This document shows positions 50,250 through 62,590 of a stretch of 64,000 nt of DNA, piece by piece. This DNA is from Paracentrotus lividus (Eukaryota; Echinodermata; Echinoidea; Camarodonta; Echinidae): positions 29,229,290 to 29,293,289 of the forward strand of contig CALNVZ010003434.1 in the NCBI GenBank assembly GCA_940671915.1. Reading direction: 5' to 3'. How positions within the stretch are numbered: position 1 is the first letter of the stretch; every line of letters starts with the position of its first letter. Under the pieces are notes generated by a model, which did not search any database, had not been told where the DNA came from, and saw only the letters and a list, made by a program, of their open reading frames with translations. The position numbers were made by a program, and so were the translations under genes.

Positions 50250-50384
50250 AGCTTCTGACCACTCGAGCATTGAAAAGGTAGCAGGTTTCTGGGACTGATG
50301 TCAGCATGGGCTTTTCATAGCTCAGCTGGTAGAGTGCCTGTCTAGTAATCGGGAGGTCTCATGTTCGATCCCAATGGAACCCCA
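50250..50384 (+). mobile_element. tRNA-derived SINE, copy 3
   Basis: Leader GCTTCTGACCACTCGAGCAT, head with TAGCTCAGCTGGTAGAGTGC and GGTCTCATGTTCGATCCC. Same family as the pair at 14.5-14.9 kb. Confidence 0.65.
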
Positions 50385-50622
50385 TGTTTCTTTGCTCATT
50401 TTTTCATGAGATATAATTTTTTTAAAGTGTCAAATTTGAGTATGCTGCAGACTAGGAGAGGATGATGTAGAGGGGTGGGAAAGAGAGAGGAGAAGAGATG
50501 AAGAGAAACGGAGAGAGAGAGAGAGTGAGTGGAGAGAAGAAAGAGTCTGATGAAGGCAAATGTTATATGTGATGCATGTATTTATTAATTATGTCAATTA
50601 TGGTTCATATAATTTTCGCCAT

Positions 50623-50653
<31 letters not shown>

Positions 50654-50680
50654 TTTCTTGTCTCTTTTATTCCCTTTGTC

Positions 50681-50822
50681 TCTCTTTAAACAATTATAAT
50701 AGAAATAGTTATTCCTACCAATATATGAGCTAAAAGAATAATCACACATGTGTCTCTCTTTAAACAATTATAATAGAAATAGTTATTCCTACCAATATAT
50801 GAGCTAAAAGAATAATCACACC
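50681..50822. repeat. Direct duplication of about 72 bp
   Basis: TCTCTTTAAACAATTATAAT and the following 50 bases up to AATAATCACAC occur twice in a row without visible differences. It follows a (CT)n run at 50632-50655 and directly precedes the tRNA cluster. Confidence 0.9.
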
Positions 50823-50847
50823 CAAAAATATTTTTAAAAAAAGTTCT

Positions 50848-50919
50848 TGCGTTGGCCGGGAGTCGAACCCGGGTCAATTGCTTGGAAGGCAACTATGCTA
50901 ACCGCTATACCACCAACGC
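50848..50919 (-). tRNA. tRNA-Gly (UCC), copy 1
   Basis: 72 bases, acceptor GCGTTGG pairing with CCAACGC, anticodon loop CTTCCAA (UCC) on a GTTGC/GCAAT stem. The T arm has CCGGGTTCGACTCCCGG (intact B box), with discriminator A. It closely matches vertebrate tRNA-Gly-TCC. A T run (ACTTTTTTT on the minus strand) follows as Pol III terminator. Confidence 0.95.
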
Positions 50920-51219
50920 TTCACATAATTAGATATTGAAACCAAGCTGTCAAAATATCCTCACTATAAACGTGGCTTAGGCTACTGAACTCTTCATTTG
51001 AACTTTGTTTATACTGTGTCCACGTCAACATTGAGGATGATAATTGGTTCCAGGCCAGGATGATTTGACCGGTAGAGGGTTAAATTTGATGAGTGCACCG
51101 ATATCAATGTATATTCATAACAAAATGTGCGACAATCATATACTAGCAGGATTAAATAATATTAATTTCTCCAAGGTACTATGTTTTGTAGACATACAAG
51201 GGCCAGTAGTTTTTATATC

Positions 51220-51346
<127 letters not shown>

Positions 51347-51666
51347 TATTCAAAAGGGGTGGGAAACATGAATATACGCCCATATTAATGTTGCTTACGT
51401 ATTCATAACAAAGTCAATTAAAAATCATACATATACGTTCATCATACATAACAGGAGTATACTTTATTTAATATGAAAGCTTATCGACCCAAAAAGGGGT
51501 GGGGCAATTAAAATCTTGTATTCTACCACCAATTTTTGGTAAGCAGGGGCAGTTAGTTTGCGCATGTGCAAAATAATGCAAAATTAATGGTGCAAACGAG
51601 GGGAAAAAATGTCTGCACTTTCCCCAAAATGGAATATACAAAAAAAAAAAAAAGAGAGAAAAGACA

Positions 51667-51738
51667 TGCGTTGGCCGGGAGTCGAACCCGGGTCAATTGC
51701 TTGGAAGGCAACTATGCTAACCGCTATACCACCAACGC
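51667..51738 (-). tRNA. tRNA-Gly (UCC), copy 2
   Basis: Identical to copy 1 over all 72 bases although flanks have diverged. A TCTTTT on the minus strand follows the 3' end. Confidence 0.95.
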
Positions 51739-52363
51739 TTCACATGTTTACGTATTGAAACCAAGCTCCCATAATATCCACACTAAACTTGGCTTACAAA
51801 TCTTGAACTCTTGATTTGAACTTTGTCAGTATATGTCCACGTCGAAATTGAGGATGAAAAGTGGTTCCAGGCCAGGGTGATTTGACCGGTAGAGGGTTAA
51901 ATTTGATTAGTGCACTGCACCCCCTATCAATGCGACAATCATATACTAGCAGGATTAAATATTAATTTTACCAAAGGACTATGTTTTGTAGACTTACTTT
52001 ACAAGGGTTCATATAAGCTTTTCTATACAATGTATTCATAACCAAATCACTTAAAAATCATATATATATTTTCTCTCTCTCTCTCTTTGTAATGTTGACA
52101 AAATACCAAATACATTTTACTGGTGAAGTCATATATTCAATTCATCATACATAACAGGAGCTATAGCTTATACCCCAAAAGGAGTTGGGCAAAATCTTGT
52201 ATCTATACCACCCATTTTGGTAAGCAGGGGCAGTAAGTTCGTGCATGTGCAAAGTACCCTTAATAATGGTGCAAACGAAAAAAACAAAAACAAACAAACA
52301 AACAACAATGTTTGAACTTTCCCAAAAATGGAGTACAAAAGAAAAGTGAGAGAGAAAAAGACA

Positions 52364-52435
52364 TGCGTTGGCCGGGAGTCGAACCCGGGTCAATTGCTTG
52401 GAAGGCAACTATGCTAACCGCTATACCACCAACGC
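52364..52435 (-). tRNA. tRNA-Gly (UCC), copy 3
   Basis: Identical to copies 1 and 2. It is followed on the minus strand by TCTTTTT. Its upstream flank (52440 onward) differs from the other two, so it is the array edge. Confidence 0.95.
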
Positions 52436-52589
52436 TTTTCATATATCATTCGACAACCAAATCGTTCAAATCCTTACGCAGAAGTGGAAGACCTTCCTTT
52501 GAACTCTTCTTGTGTTTCCATGACAACAGAATTGACTGGGAGGAGGTCACATCTGATATTGCAGATGATGCATTCCCCAGACCACCCCC

Positions 52590-53379
52590 CCCCCAAAAAA
52601 AAAAAGAAAGAAAGAAAGAAAGAAAGAAATAGAGAATCATAAAAGATAATTATATAGGCCTACTAAAAAAATCTAGTTTTGCATAAAATTATTTTGAGGC
52701 TGTTAATTATAAGATATAGGGCCAATCAATTACAAAGGGGGGGGGGCAGAATCCTATCAGTATTTTTGAGGAGGAGTTATGTCTCTCCTTCCACCTAGTT
52801 GGTCTGATCTGAAGACAGAATGGACTATTCAGAAACATGTACAGCCTCCTTCATTGCCTATTTTATTTGGGTGGCAACCAATGGTTATTAACCATCATCA
52901 AGACCTGTTAATTAATAATGATAACCTATATAGGCGCAAAGCAAATATAACTTTTATCTCCATTATCATATCAACAACTTCAAAATATTTTCACAGTTTG
53001 AAAAAATACAAACTTTTGAAAAGCTTCATGTATAATATTATGGCAAGATGTTTTTTGTTTTTACTATATAGTTTTGGTGGACTCATCTAGCTTCCATTAA
53101 ATCCATGTGGCATTCCGAACTTTTAAGTTGTGTTTGAGATTATCGGTTTGTATTTTGCCCCTTCCACAATTACCCCGAAGTACATGGTTTCTGAAGGGGA
53201 AAAAAGTTTGTGCCCACCCCCTCCCCCTACACCGCTCTAATCTTCTAATATGCCCCGATCTGCCACTTTTTGCAGCGGAATCAGGATATTGTAAAACTAT
53301 GACTTTATGCCACGTCGACACCAGTCGCTTACGTAGGTCAATCTTGAACATCTGTCAAGCTAGCCAAAGGGATTAATTC
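52590..53379. other. Intergenic DNA, nothing recognised
   Basis: Holds a C run, a (GAAA)n run at 52600-52630 and a G run near 52737. Open frames at 52779-53090 and 53107-53376 resemble no family I know. Confidence 0.4.
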
Positions 53380-53605
53380 GTATCGCCCTTTTTTGCTCTC
53401 ATCGGACTTATGCGTTTGTAAACATTCGTATTCATTATTGTAACTATGTTCATTTGTATATGCATATTCATTATTGTAAATAATTATGTTCATTTTTTAA
53501 TGCACAAATTCATTATTGTAAGTATGTTTGTTGAGACTCTCATCATACTCCCGATCGGGGTCGATAGAGTTTAATAAAATCTTATCTTATCTTATCTTAT
53601 CTTAT
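53380..53605 (+). repeat. Possible non-LTR 3' tail with (CTTAT)n
   Basis: Sequence with repeated TTCATTATTGTAA words ends AGTTTAATAAAATCTTATC followed by (CTTAT)n at 53583-53605. A short tandem tail after AATAAA is usual for some LINE families. No reverse transcriptase is present. Confidence 0.35.
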
Positions 53606-54774
53606 GGGAATTAAGTCAAGTTGAGCAGGAAGAGAATCATATATATATAGGAAGCAAAAGGCCAAAGTACTGACAGTGTGAATGACATTTCATGTTGTTG
53701 AAGGTTATTAAGAATTTGACATAAATGAAGATGTAAAAACATAGACAGAGTGGCTTAAAATGTCCGTCATTATGGCAGATAAGTTCTCATTATATTTTAA
53801 ATGGGGGAGGGGACATCGTTTTGTTGTCTTTTATATCCTTTAAAAACTCCTTTTCGAGGAAATTTTTTTAATGCAAACAACAAACAATCAACTTTTCGCA
53901 ATTTATTTATTCATTCATTTATTCTTCTTTCAATATTTTCATAAAGTTACTATCAGTATCATGGATCTACTAGGACAGGATATGTAACTCAAGCATAATA
54001 CATTCGAAGATCTTTATGGATACAAAGGCATACCAATCTTTGATAGAGCATTCCACATTGCTTTGATGTTCCATGCTCCGAACCGACACTAAACTGATAT
54101 CAAATTTGAACGAAATATCATCATTTGTTTGTTTTTTGTTTTTTGTTTTGTCTCTAGAAGCTTTATTCCTAATCAATTTCTTTTGTAAATTTCAAGTTAG
54201 CTCACTCGTTATCAACAGTATATTTTTATGTGTATATTTTGCAGAATAATTTCTGCGTGCACTTGCGTGTATCTGAAATAATTGACTTTTAATATTACTC
54301 GATTCATATTTCTCTTCGTTATTGGTACCCGTTATGCTCACAAAATATGCTGATGCCATTATTAAGAACTGGACGAGCCAAATTTGAACCTGAATTTATT
54401 TTGCTCTTCCCGATAATCTGTCTCTAAATAAAATGTCCTTATTGTTGAAACACCTGAAAGACATTGTTGAAACACCTGTTTAAAACACAATGCTTCAAAG
54501 GAAAATCGCTTTGTCGGCTTGACGGTCGTTACAAAGAGACATAGACAACTTTTCTATCCTTCCCCCTTGCATATCCTTGGTTACTATGGTGCTATTGTAA
54601 TTTACATATTCATAACATATAGTGATTGGATCAATAAATTGTACAATATTAATTCACAAACAACATGGAATTGAAAGAGAACTTTTTGTTGAAAGTTTCG
54701 GGAAACAGTAAAAAGATTTTCTATGAATCCAGATTCAACGGAACAATTTTGTGATGATTTAATGGATATATAAT
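53606..54774. other. Intergenic DNA, nothing recognised
   Basis: AT-rich; no exon, RNA gene or bordered element found. Confidence 0.4.
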
Positions 54775-56577
54775 CAGGCGCGGATCCAGGATTTTCCAGA
54801 GGGGGCCCAACTTCGAAAAAAAAAATATCTTGCGAGCGGAGCGACAAAACGAGCGCGAAGCGCGAGTTAACATTCCGGGATATATAGGCCTATACTGACG
54901 TAAAACGAGGAATTTAAAACAATTTTAATTTTACTCCTATGAAAACAAAATGATAATATACTAGCAAAAAACAAAAAAAAATCGGTATATTTTAAACAAA
55001 ACTTTAGTGGTTTGAATATGTATTCTAAATTGCCACCATGAGATGAAAACTTTGAGGTAAACATTTTGAGTTAATTGTGCATTATGTACCCTTCTAAATT
55101 GGTATGTGCGAGCGCGAAGCGCGAGCCGAAAATTTTTTGAGCTCAAAATTTGAGTTATTTGTGCATTATGATTTAGTATCCGCGAGCGCGAAGCGCGAGC
55201 CGAAAATTTTGGGTTTTAAAAAATATATGGAATAAAATAAAGGGGCACTTTCTACTGTTATTCTTTTTAGATAATTGTGTATTATAGACCTTATTTAGAA
55301 AGCGCGAAGCGCGAGCTGAAATTTTTGAGGTAAAATTTGGAGTTATTTGTGCATGATGATTTAGTATTAGACATGTCAGCGAGCGCGAAGGGAGAGCCGA
55401 CAATTTTGGGTTTTAAAAGATATATGGAATAAGTAAAGGGGCACTTTCTAGTATTAAAAATCGTAGATAATTGTGTATTATAGATTCTATTTAGTATCCG
55501 CGAGCGAGAAGCGCGAGCCGAAAATTTGGGGTTTTAAAAGATATACTGTATAGAATAAATAAAGGGGCACTTTCTAACATAAAGAATTGTAGATGATTGT
55601 GTATTATAGACCCTATATAGTATCCGCGAGCGCAAAGCGCGAGCCGAAATTTTAGGGTTTTAAAAGATATATGGAACAGATAAAGGGGCACTTTCTAGTA
55701 TTAAAAATCGTAGACAATAATAAAGACCCTATTTAGTATCCGCGAGCGCGAACTGAAAATTTTGAGTTAATTATTATTATATTATATACCCTACTAGATT
55801 GGTATCCGCGAGCGCGAAGCGCGAGCCGAAAATTTGGGGTTTTAAAAGATAATATAAAATAAATAAAGGGGCACTTTCTAGCATAAAGAATTGTAGATAA
55901 TTGTGTGTTATAGACCCTATTTAGTATCCGCGAGCGCGAAGTGCGAGCCAAAAAATTTGGGTTTTAAAAGATATATGCAATAAATAAAGGGGTACTTTTT
56001 AGTATTGTTTTTTTTTTTCTTCAGATAATTGTGTATTATAGACCCAATTTAGTATCCGCGAACGCGAAGCGTGAGCTGAAAATTTTGAGTTAATTGTGCA
56101 TTATATACCCTACTAAATTGGTAGGCCTATGTGCGAGCGCGAAGCGCGAGCCGAAAAATATTGGAGCTAAAAATTGGAGTTATTTGTGCATTATGATTTA
56201 GTATCCGCGAGCGCGTAGCGCGAGCCGAAAAAATGGGTTTTAAAATGGAATAAATAAAGGGGCACTTTCTAACATAAAGAATTGTAGATGATTATAGACC
56301 CTATATAGTATCCGCGAGCGCAAAGCGCGAGCCGAAAATTTAGGGTTTTAAAAGATATATGGAAGAGATAAAGGGGCACTTTCTAGTATTAAAAATCGTA
56401 GACAATAATAAAGACCCTATTTAGTATCCGCGAGCGCGAACTGAAAATTTTGAGTTAATTGTGTATTATATTATATACCCTACTAGATTGGTATCCGCGA
56501 GCGCGAAGCGCGAGCCGAAATTTTGGGGTTTTAAAAGATAATATAGAATAAAGGGGCACTTTCTAGCATAAAGAATT

Positions 56578-57254
56578 CATATGAAAACGTGAACAATCAA
56601 AAAGGACAGTGTTATTTTATACCAAACACGCACAGTTCCACTACAGTGCACTAACGACCAGAAAGAATCTTACGGGAAATGTGTGTACTGGGTATAGACT
56701 CTCTCTACGTCTGACCGTCGATATCGCGATAACAATGCCCTGAATAAAGACCGTGTAAAAGGAGAGTGCAAGCTGTGCAGTCAGGATCGAAGTATTTTAT
56801 CATGATATTTTTTTTTATGATATCAAAAACGCGGGGGAAAATATTGACCAATCACAAAGAAGTTAAAATCATTGGAAAGAGAAATTAATATATTTACTTC
56901 ACTCAGCGTAACTAGGAAATCGATGCGCTGCTGAATTTTACAGAAAGCTTTTAGTGACTGCTGTTTGACCAAAATATCATTTTCACACAGAAAAACGACC
57001 CAAAAATGACTAAAATGGGAGATTTTAAAGCTCAAAACGCGAGGGTTAGGGGTAAAAAAATATTCTTCCCAAGGTTTTATCTTGTTTTATATACATTAAC
57101 CCTCATAAAACCTGTGTAACTAAGTAAATGATCTTCTCGATTTTTTTTTATTCCAGTATATTCAACAAAACTCCCGTTTTTCGGGCATTCCTTCCATTGA
57201 CAATCGGTGCGTGAAAATGGTTTTCCTAGAAAGAAGCCCCAACGTTTTCATATG
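56578..57254. mobile_element. 677 bp element inserted in the satellite, ends CATATGAAAACGT
   Basis: Perfect 13 bp inverted ends (56578-56590, 57242-57254). Sister satellite units read AAGAATTGTAGAT, while here AAGAATT and GTAGAT lie on either side, so the insertion point is exact and shows no target duplication. The interior has no recognised gene. Confidence 0.8.
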
Positions 57255-57635
57255 GTAGATGATTGTGTGTTAAAGACCCTATTTAGTATCCGCGAGCGCG
57301 AAGCGCGAGCCAAAAAAAATTGGGTTTTAAAAGATATGCAATAAATAAAGGGGTAGGCCTACTTTTTAGTATCATTTTTTTTCTTCAGATTATTGTGTAT
57401 TTTAGACCCAATTTAGTATCCGCGAACGCGAAGCGTGAGCTGAAAATTTTGAGTTAATTGTGCATTATATACCCTACTAAATTGGTAGGCCTATGTGCGA
57501 GCGCGAAGCGCGAGCCGAAAAATATTGGAGCTAAAAATTGGAGTTATTTGTGCATTATGATTTAGTATCTGCGAGCCGAAAAGTTGCGTTTTAAAAGATA
57601 TATGGAATAAATAAAGGGGCATTTTCGAGTATTCC

Positions 57636-57816
57636 CACGAGGCCGACTATTTTTCATCGAGGCCGAACGGCCCACTAGGCCGAGGGTCCACGAAGCCTCT
57701 TTTCTTTGTGAAATTTGGAAACTTTAGTCTTAAATATTTTTTCCTTATTTTTACTTTTCGTCAGTAATGTATTTCTTTTTCTTAAAAAAATGAGAAAAAT
57801 CGGCCTCGTGGACTCT
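57636..57816. repeat. Small MITE with CCACGAGGCCGA ends
   Basis: CCACGAGGCCGA on the left and TCGGCCTCGTGG on the right, perfect 12 bp inverted repeats, with further GGCCGA words near the left end. Inside the 3.2 kb element, past the last satellite unit. Confidence 0.65.
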
Positions 57817-57959
57817 CCTCCACATTATAGGCCTTATAGTTATGGTCGTTTAGATTAGAACCCAATTATATAGGCCTATTTCGCGCTTCTTATTTTTTTT
57901 TTGGGGGGGGGGCCGGGCCCGTCGCCTCCCCCCCCCCCCCCCCCCTGGATCCGCGCCTG

Positions 57960-58935
57960 AGTCCTGCTATTTTTTGGATGCCCCAACCTCTTTTAGCTTT
58001 TGCTAAGACATTAATCTCATCTTATTATACCGGGCACGTGATGTCTGTCTGCGACTTGCCATTGTCAATTTAATAAGATTCTAATTAGATTTTTTTAGAC
58101 ACAAAGTATGACTATCACATTCAATAAGCAATAAACACTTATTAACATTGACTAAAGAAAGCAAACGAAATTACCCAGGTAACAAAAGACGCTGCCGACA
58201 TGCTCCCATCGGATATTGGGCAGGATTATCTGTTCGGAGAATCGGCCTCCATATACCCAGTGCATTGTGAATGCGACAGGGTATGAAAGTTATTAGCATT
58301 TAACTTTCTATTGTTTTGTTATATATATATTCCAACAAAAGGTAAACTCTATATCGTGGGGTCATCGTGCATAGATAATTCATATAACAAGTAATTCGGA
58401 TAGTTATAGCATAATTATAATAACACGAACTTAGGGGCGACCTGCCAAAGGGTTTCTGTGCTTCGATGGGAGCAGTCTGATACAATACTGAAAGTTGGGG
58501 TTTAAAAAAAAAAATCATAAATTGGGCACTTCTTAGTACCTTGTCCATGGGATTTTCAAGAATTCTAAACTTTCTCATTTTGTAAATTAAAAACAGGCAT
58601 TTTCAGCTAAGAAAAAAGTGGCATTTTTCAACTTGTACTTAAAGGGGCATTTTTAATCTGGATGAAAAAGTGGAGGGCATTGTGCTCCTCCTGCCCCCCC
58701 CCCCCCACGGTTCCACCGCCTCTAATGGGATGCCAAACATGGCAATGTATTTTTTAAAAAAAATTGATCATCGGCATTGTTACTAATCCCCCCTTTTTTC
58801 CCGGAAGTTTCATGAGGGAGCGCCTTGAATTGGCGCCATATGCCCCGATCTCCTCAGAGTGACATTATAGGGCATGTAGCCTACTGTGTAAAAATATAAT
58901 ACTTCATATACTTCGGCATCTATGCATATTCTTCA
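57960..58935. other. Intergenic DNA with homopolymer C runs
   Basis: No gene found. A C run at 58694-58707 precedes ACGGTTCCACCGCC, which may be the end of another hAT-like repeat. Words such as AAAGGGGCATTTTTAATCTG resemble the GGGGCACTTT part of the satellite. Confidence 0.35.
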
Positions 58936-59709
58936 TTAAAGGGAAGCTCAGGACCAAAGTTGCTTTTATAAGAAGCAGAAAAATTAGGGGGAAAAAATTA
59001 AAGCAAGTTTGAAGAAAATCGGACTAATAATAAGAAAGTTATAAATATCTTTACGATTCAAAAAAAAAAAAAATCGCTTTACCAAATTGGCAACAACTGT
59101 GATGTCATAGGGGCACAACTTGCCATTCATTTTCTATATTGTTTTATCATAAACTTTCACTTTATTTGTTAAGAAAATGTTTTCCTCATAACTTTGGCCT
59201 AGATATATTGATGGCAATATGTTATTACATCTATGTATTTTGATAAAATGAGAATCATAATGACATTTCAAAAGAAAAGTGATATTTTTCATGAAATTCA
59301 ACAGTCATGAATATCTTTTTTTTTCTATCCTGAAAGCCCCTTAAAATCTTTGTTTTTTTGTATTTCTAGATGGGGCTCTGATTTTACAATACATGTATAG
59401 ATGCAATAATATATTGCCATCAATATATCTTAGCTAAAGTTATGAGGAAAACAATTTCTTAACAAATGAAGTGAAAATTTATCATAAAACCATATAGAAA
59501 ATGCATGGAAAGTTGTGCCCCTATGAAATCACAGCTTTGTGACAGTGTTGCCTATTTGGTATAGCGATAAATTTTTTGTGCATCGTAAAGATATTCATAA
59601 CTTTCTTATTTTTAGTCCGATTTTCTTCAAACTTTTTTATTTTTTATTTTTTCTAATTTTTCTGCTTTTTACAAAAGCAACTTATTTTGGGTCCAGAGCT
59701 TCCCTTTAA
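58936..59709. repeat. TTAA-bordered palindromic element, 774 bp
   Basis: TTAAAGGGAAGCTCAGGACC on the left and GGTCCAGAGCTTCCCTTTAA on the right. Pairing continues through arms of about 330 bases each, for example TTCTTCAAACTT/AAGTTTGAAGAA. Lies 320 bases before the INTS2 start. Confidence 0.85.
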
Positions 59710-60028
59710 TTGGGCAGCTGAAAACACGTACACATACTGCCCCTTCCCATCGGCTACGTACGTGGCCTATGTGTAGATGAAATTACATGTTTTTGTTTTG
59801 TTAGATTTATTTTATTAGTGGATCAGACAAATAGGTTACTTTACTTAGTAATTCATTTTCCACTCGGTACAGATTGGAAGATTCTTGCCATCATCCATTT
59901 TCTTTAAAAAATTAATTTTTGTCATTAACGATACCATAATTAAGAAGTGCTCGGGCCAAGATGGAAGTTCATCGACAATAACTGGGGCGAATAATTATTG
60001 ATTAAATCCTTTTGGGGTAAATTAAATC

Positions 60029-61600
60029 ATGGCCTCCAAGCCTGCTGTGTCACCTGAAGCCTTCCAGGCAATGCAAAATGTTGACATTGACGCCATTGTG
60101 AATCTAGGAGAGAAAAAACTGAGAGTTTTGCTACCATGTCTTGTTCGCATGTCACTCTGTGCGCCGCTCGACACAAGTAATGTTTGGGTCCAGGGACGCA
60201 AGAAACTCCTCCGGGTTCTCTCCGGCCTGGAAGTCGTCAACTCAATCGTAGCTCTCTTGTCGGTGGATTTCAGCACTCTGGAACAGGATGCTCTGAAAGA
60301 GGCGAAGATGAGGTTAGTTTTTCGAACAGCTGATTAAAAACAATTTGAAATATCTTTTTCATTTTCACCTTCTGCACTTTTCACTTTGACATTTTTTTGC
60401 ATAAAATTAAATTTTCACCTTTGAAAATCAGAAGAAAGAAAGAAAGAAAAAAAAAGAAAGACACTTGACGAAGAGTTGGAGGTGGCAAATTCGCCAAGTT
60501 CAAGGCAAGTCGATAACAGATAAAACATTCTATTAAAAAATTGATATTATATGCCATGTATTTGAATTAAGCATTGCTAAGTGATTGGTCCTTAATGCAC
60601 TGTCAATTGATGTCCCGGCCCCTGGGTACCCGGGATGGCCGGACTTGCACGCTAAATGTAAGCTAAAAAATGACATTCCCCGGTCAAATCCGGTCAAAGT
60701 CCGCAGGGCCGGGCATAATTGTGTGCAAACCGCGCAAGTCCCGGCCCCAGCCTGCCGGGAATTGCGATGCAATCCCGGGTCTTTCTCTAGCTCTCGGTAC
60801 ACTCCCCCGCCCCGGCGCGAACGCGAACCCGAATTTTCAAGCTTGTATATACGACGGCGGCGGGCCGGGTGTGCATTAATTTTTCTGACATGTTGCAAGC
60901 ATGATATGAATGGACGACACTGTAGTTCAGTGCATGCAGTGCAGTGATCGATCGATCGTGTGTGTGAAAATTGATGATGACGTGTTGTGATGGATGGCCA
61001 ATATTGGCGGTGGACAATTATTTTTTTTCTTTTCTTGTGACCATACGGTAGTAGGCCTACAGTAGGGGCGCAACGCGGGGGGGGGGGGGGGGGCGGGGTG
61101 TAATTTAAATATAGAAATTGCATTGAAATATTATTTTGTTTGAAATAAGTTTATTCATTAAAATTCTTAATTAATTTTTAATTTAATTTTTTTTTTTTTT
61201 TTTTAAGGGTCAAAATTTTGGGGTGCGGTTTATATACCGTTATTTTTTAATTGCAGTATATATTTGGGTTTACTTACAATGTGAGATCCTTTTATTCTGT
61301 ACAGGAAAAAGTTAATCCAAATCATAAAGAAAGTATTTCTTTTCCTCGCTGTAGTAGGAGCCTATGACGAAGAGGGTGCTAATTTTAATTTGAAATCAAG
61401 CCCTTTTTTTTTTTTATTTTACCTGATTTGTGAAGCCTTATATATTACTCAATTTAACTTTATGTTCTCTTTTGTACAGGACAAACTAACTCAGGATACA
61501 TGGCAAAGTGCTGGGAGGAAGTGAAGGGTTCGATTTTAAAAGTCCAGAGCCTTTTCCAGATTACTTTGTTGTCACTTGTTTGTCCTACTGGTGTTGCAAG
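60029..61600 (+). CDS. INTS2: Integrator subunit 2 (INTS2), first coding exon and possible second
   Basis: INTS2 is a large scaffold subunit of the nuclear Integrator complex, which cleaves nascent RNA at snRNA and other Pol II genes. Exon 1 is 60029-60312 (donor GTTAGT), 94 codons plus two bases. LRVLLPCLVRMSLCAPLD, LLRVLSGLEVVNSIVALLSV and DFSTLEQDALKEAKMR match human INTS2 residues near 30-110 closely. A candidate exon 2 starts at 61495 after ACTCAG. In phase it reads IHGKVLGGSEGFDF, which could match HKLGGGSGES of human, but similarity then fades and its donor is not clear. The family protein is about 1200 residues, so nearly all of the gene must lie to the right of the window. Exon 1 call is strong, exon 2 weak. 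Confidence 0.88.
60600..60880. other. CpG- and GC-rich island in INTS2 intron 1
   Basis: A sharp change from AT-rich to GC-rich sequence with repeated CCCGG, GCCGGG and CCGGTCAAA words (for example CCCGGCCCCTGGGTACCCGG). It could be an inserted repeat or an internal promoter; no exon is evident. Confidence 0.5.
61076..61096. repeat. Poly(G) run
   Basis: About 16-20 G in INTS2 intron 1. Confidence 0.85.
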
Positions 61601-61639
61601 TTAAACTTCTGTCCTGTCATGACCGGGGGGGGGGGGCGG

Positions 61640-62240
61640 TTTCAGCCCAAAAGCTATCCACAATAAAAATATGTGTTCTCTATCCCGCTTATCATGTACC
61701 CAAAATAATTTTGTTCTAAATTAATTATTCATTTTTGGTTGGGCATTTCTCAAATCTTCGGACTGGATTACCCATTTTATCATAGTTTTTTTCTTTACGT
61801 CATATTCATTTTTGTGCATGCCTTCAAATCATATATTTGCATGAATCATTGAATTTGTTGTTCAAGAAACGAAATGCATGCTCCCTTTCCAGGTAAATAG
61901 CAAATGTGCATGATAGTTATATGACAATTTACTGCATGTGAATCAAAATAAAGTCAGAAAACCAATCTTGGACCAGATATGAACCCGCAAAATTTTCTTT
62001 GCTATTTTTTTTTTTTTTCTGGTGCCATCAAGGTAACATAATGTTATGAAGGGCCCACTGGGACAACAGTTCATTACATCTGAAGTTGCTACCCAGGGTA
62101 TTTAAGTTACTGTTAACAGTTATTGTTAAAATATTTCGCATGAAAAGATTGGAATCTCTATCGATTCATTTGCATGATTGATATTCAAATATATTTCTTT
62201 TCCTGGATGCTGGAAGAAAGGAGCCCATACGTGAAGAATC
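61640..62240. other. Intron or intergenic DNA, nothing recognised
   Basis: AT-rich sequence with a G run near 61625-61636 and a T run at 62005-62018. No further INTS2 exon recognised. Confidence 0.4.
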
Positions 62241-62264
62241 AAGGGATTAAAGGTAAGGGATGTA

Positions 62265-62590
62265 AACAATGCCCACCACCCCCCCCACCCCCGAAAAAAA
62301 AAACACCCCAAAAATAAAAGAAAAGAAACGACACACAAACACAGTCCTGTCTTTAATCAAAAGAAAAGAAAAGACACACAAACACAGCTTTGTCTTTATT
62401 AAAATACACGTAGAAAAAAAATCAAGGAGTTTAGATAGAGAGATGCGGAGAGAGAGGGAATGAAAGGAGGAATAGAATAGAGAAGAGGAGGTGGAAGACA
62501 ATAAAGAAGAGAAAGAGAGAGAGAGAGAAACTCGAGAGGAGAAAAGGAGAGAGACTCGAGGGGAGAGAGAGAGAGAGAGAGAGAAAGCAG
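62265..62590. repeat. Low-complexity C/A-rich then (GA)n tract
   Basis: A short direct repeat AAAGACACACAAACACAG-like at about 62325 and 62372, followed by AGAGAG-rich sequence to 62590. Serine/leucine-rich frames on the minus strand are composition effects. Confidence 0.8.

Larger units (their letters stand above)
54775..57959. mobile_element. 3.2 kb element: hAT-like ends filled with a GCGAAGC satellite
   Basis: Perfect 16 bp inverted ends CAGGCGCGGATCCAGG (54775-54790) and its complement (57944-57959) enclose a satellite. About 20 units of roughly 75-126 bases start with a variant of TATCCGCGAGCGCGAAGCGC. Two unit types alternate, one with AAGGGGCACTTTCTAG, the other with GAGTTAATTGTGCATTA. 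Matching unit strings recur at offsets of 687-693 bases, a higher-order repeat. A 677 bp element interrupts one unit (56578-57254), and a small MITE lies near the right end. No gene or clear target duplication is seen. Confidence 0.85.

Noticed and set aside
54850-57570. CRISPR-like array
   Set aside because: Repeat and spacer parts are both related between units, lengths vary, and the host is eukaryotic; it is a satellite.
60533-61123. 196-codon minus-strand frame opposite INTS2 intron 1
   Set aside because: It lies across a GC-rich block and a homopolymer with no recognisable domain; GC-rich DNA has few stops.
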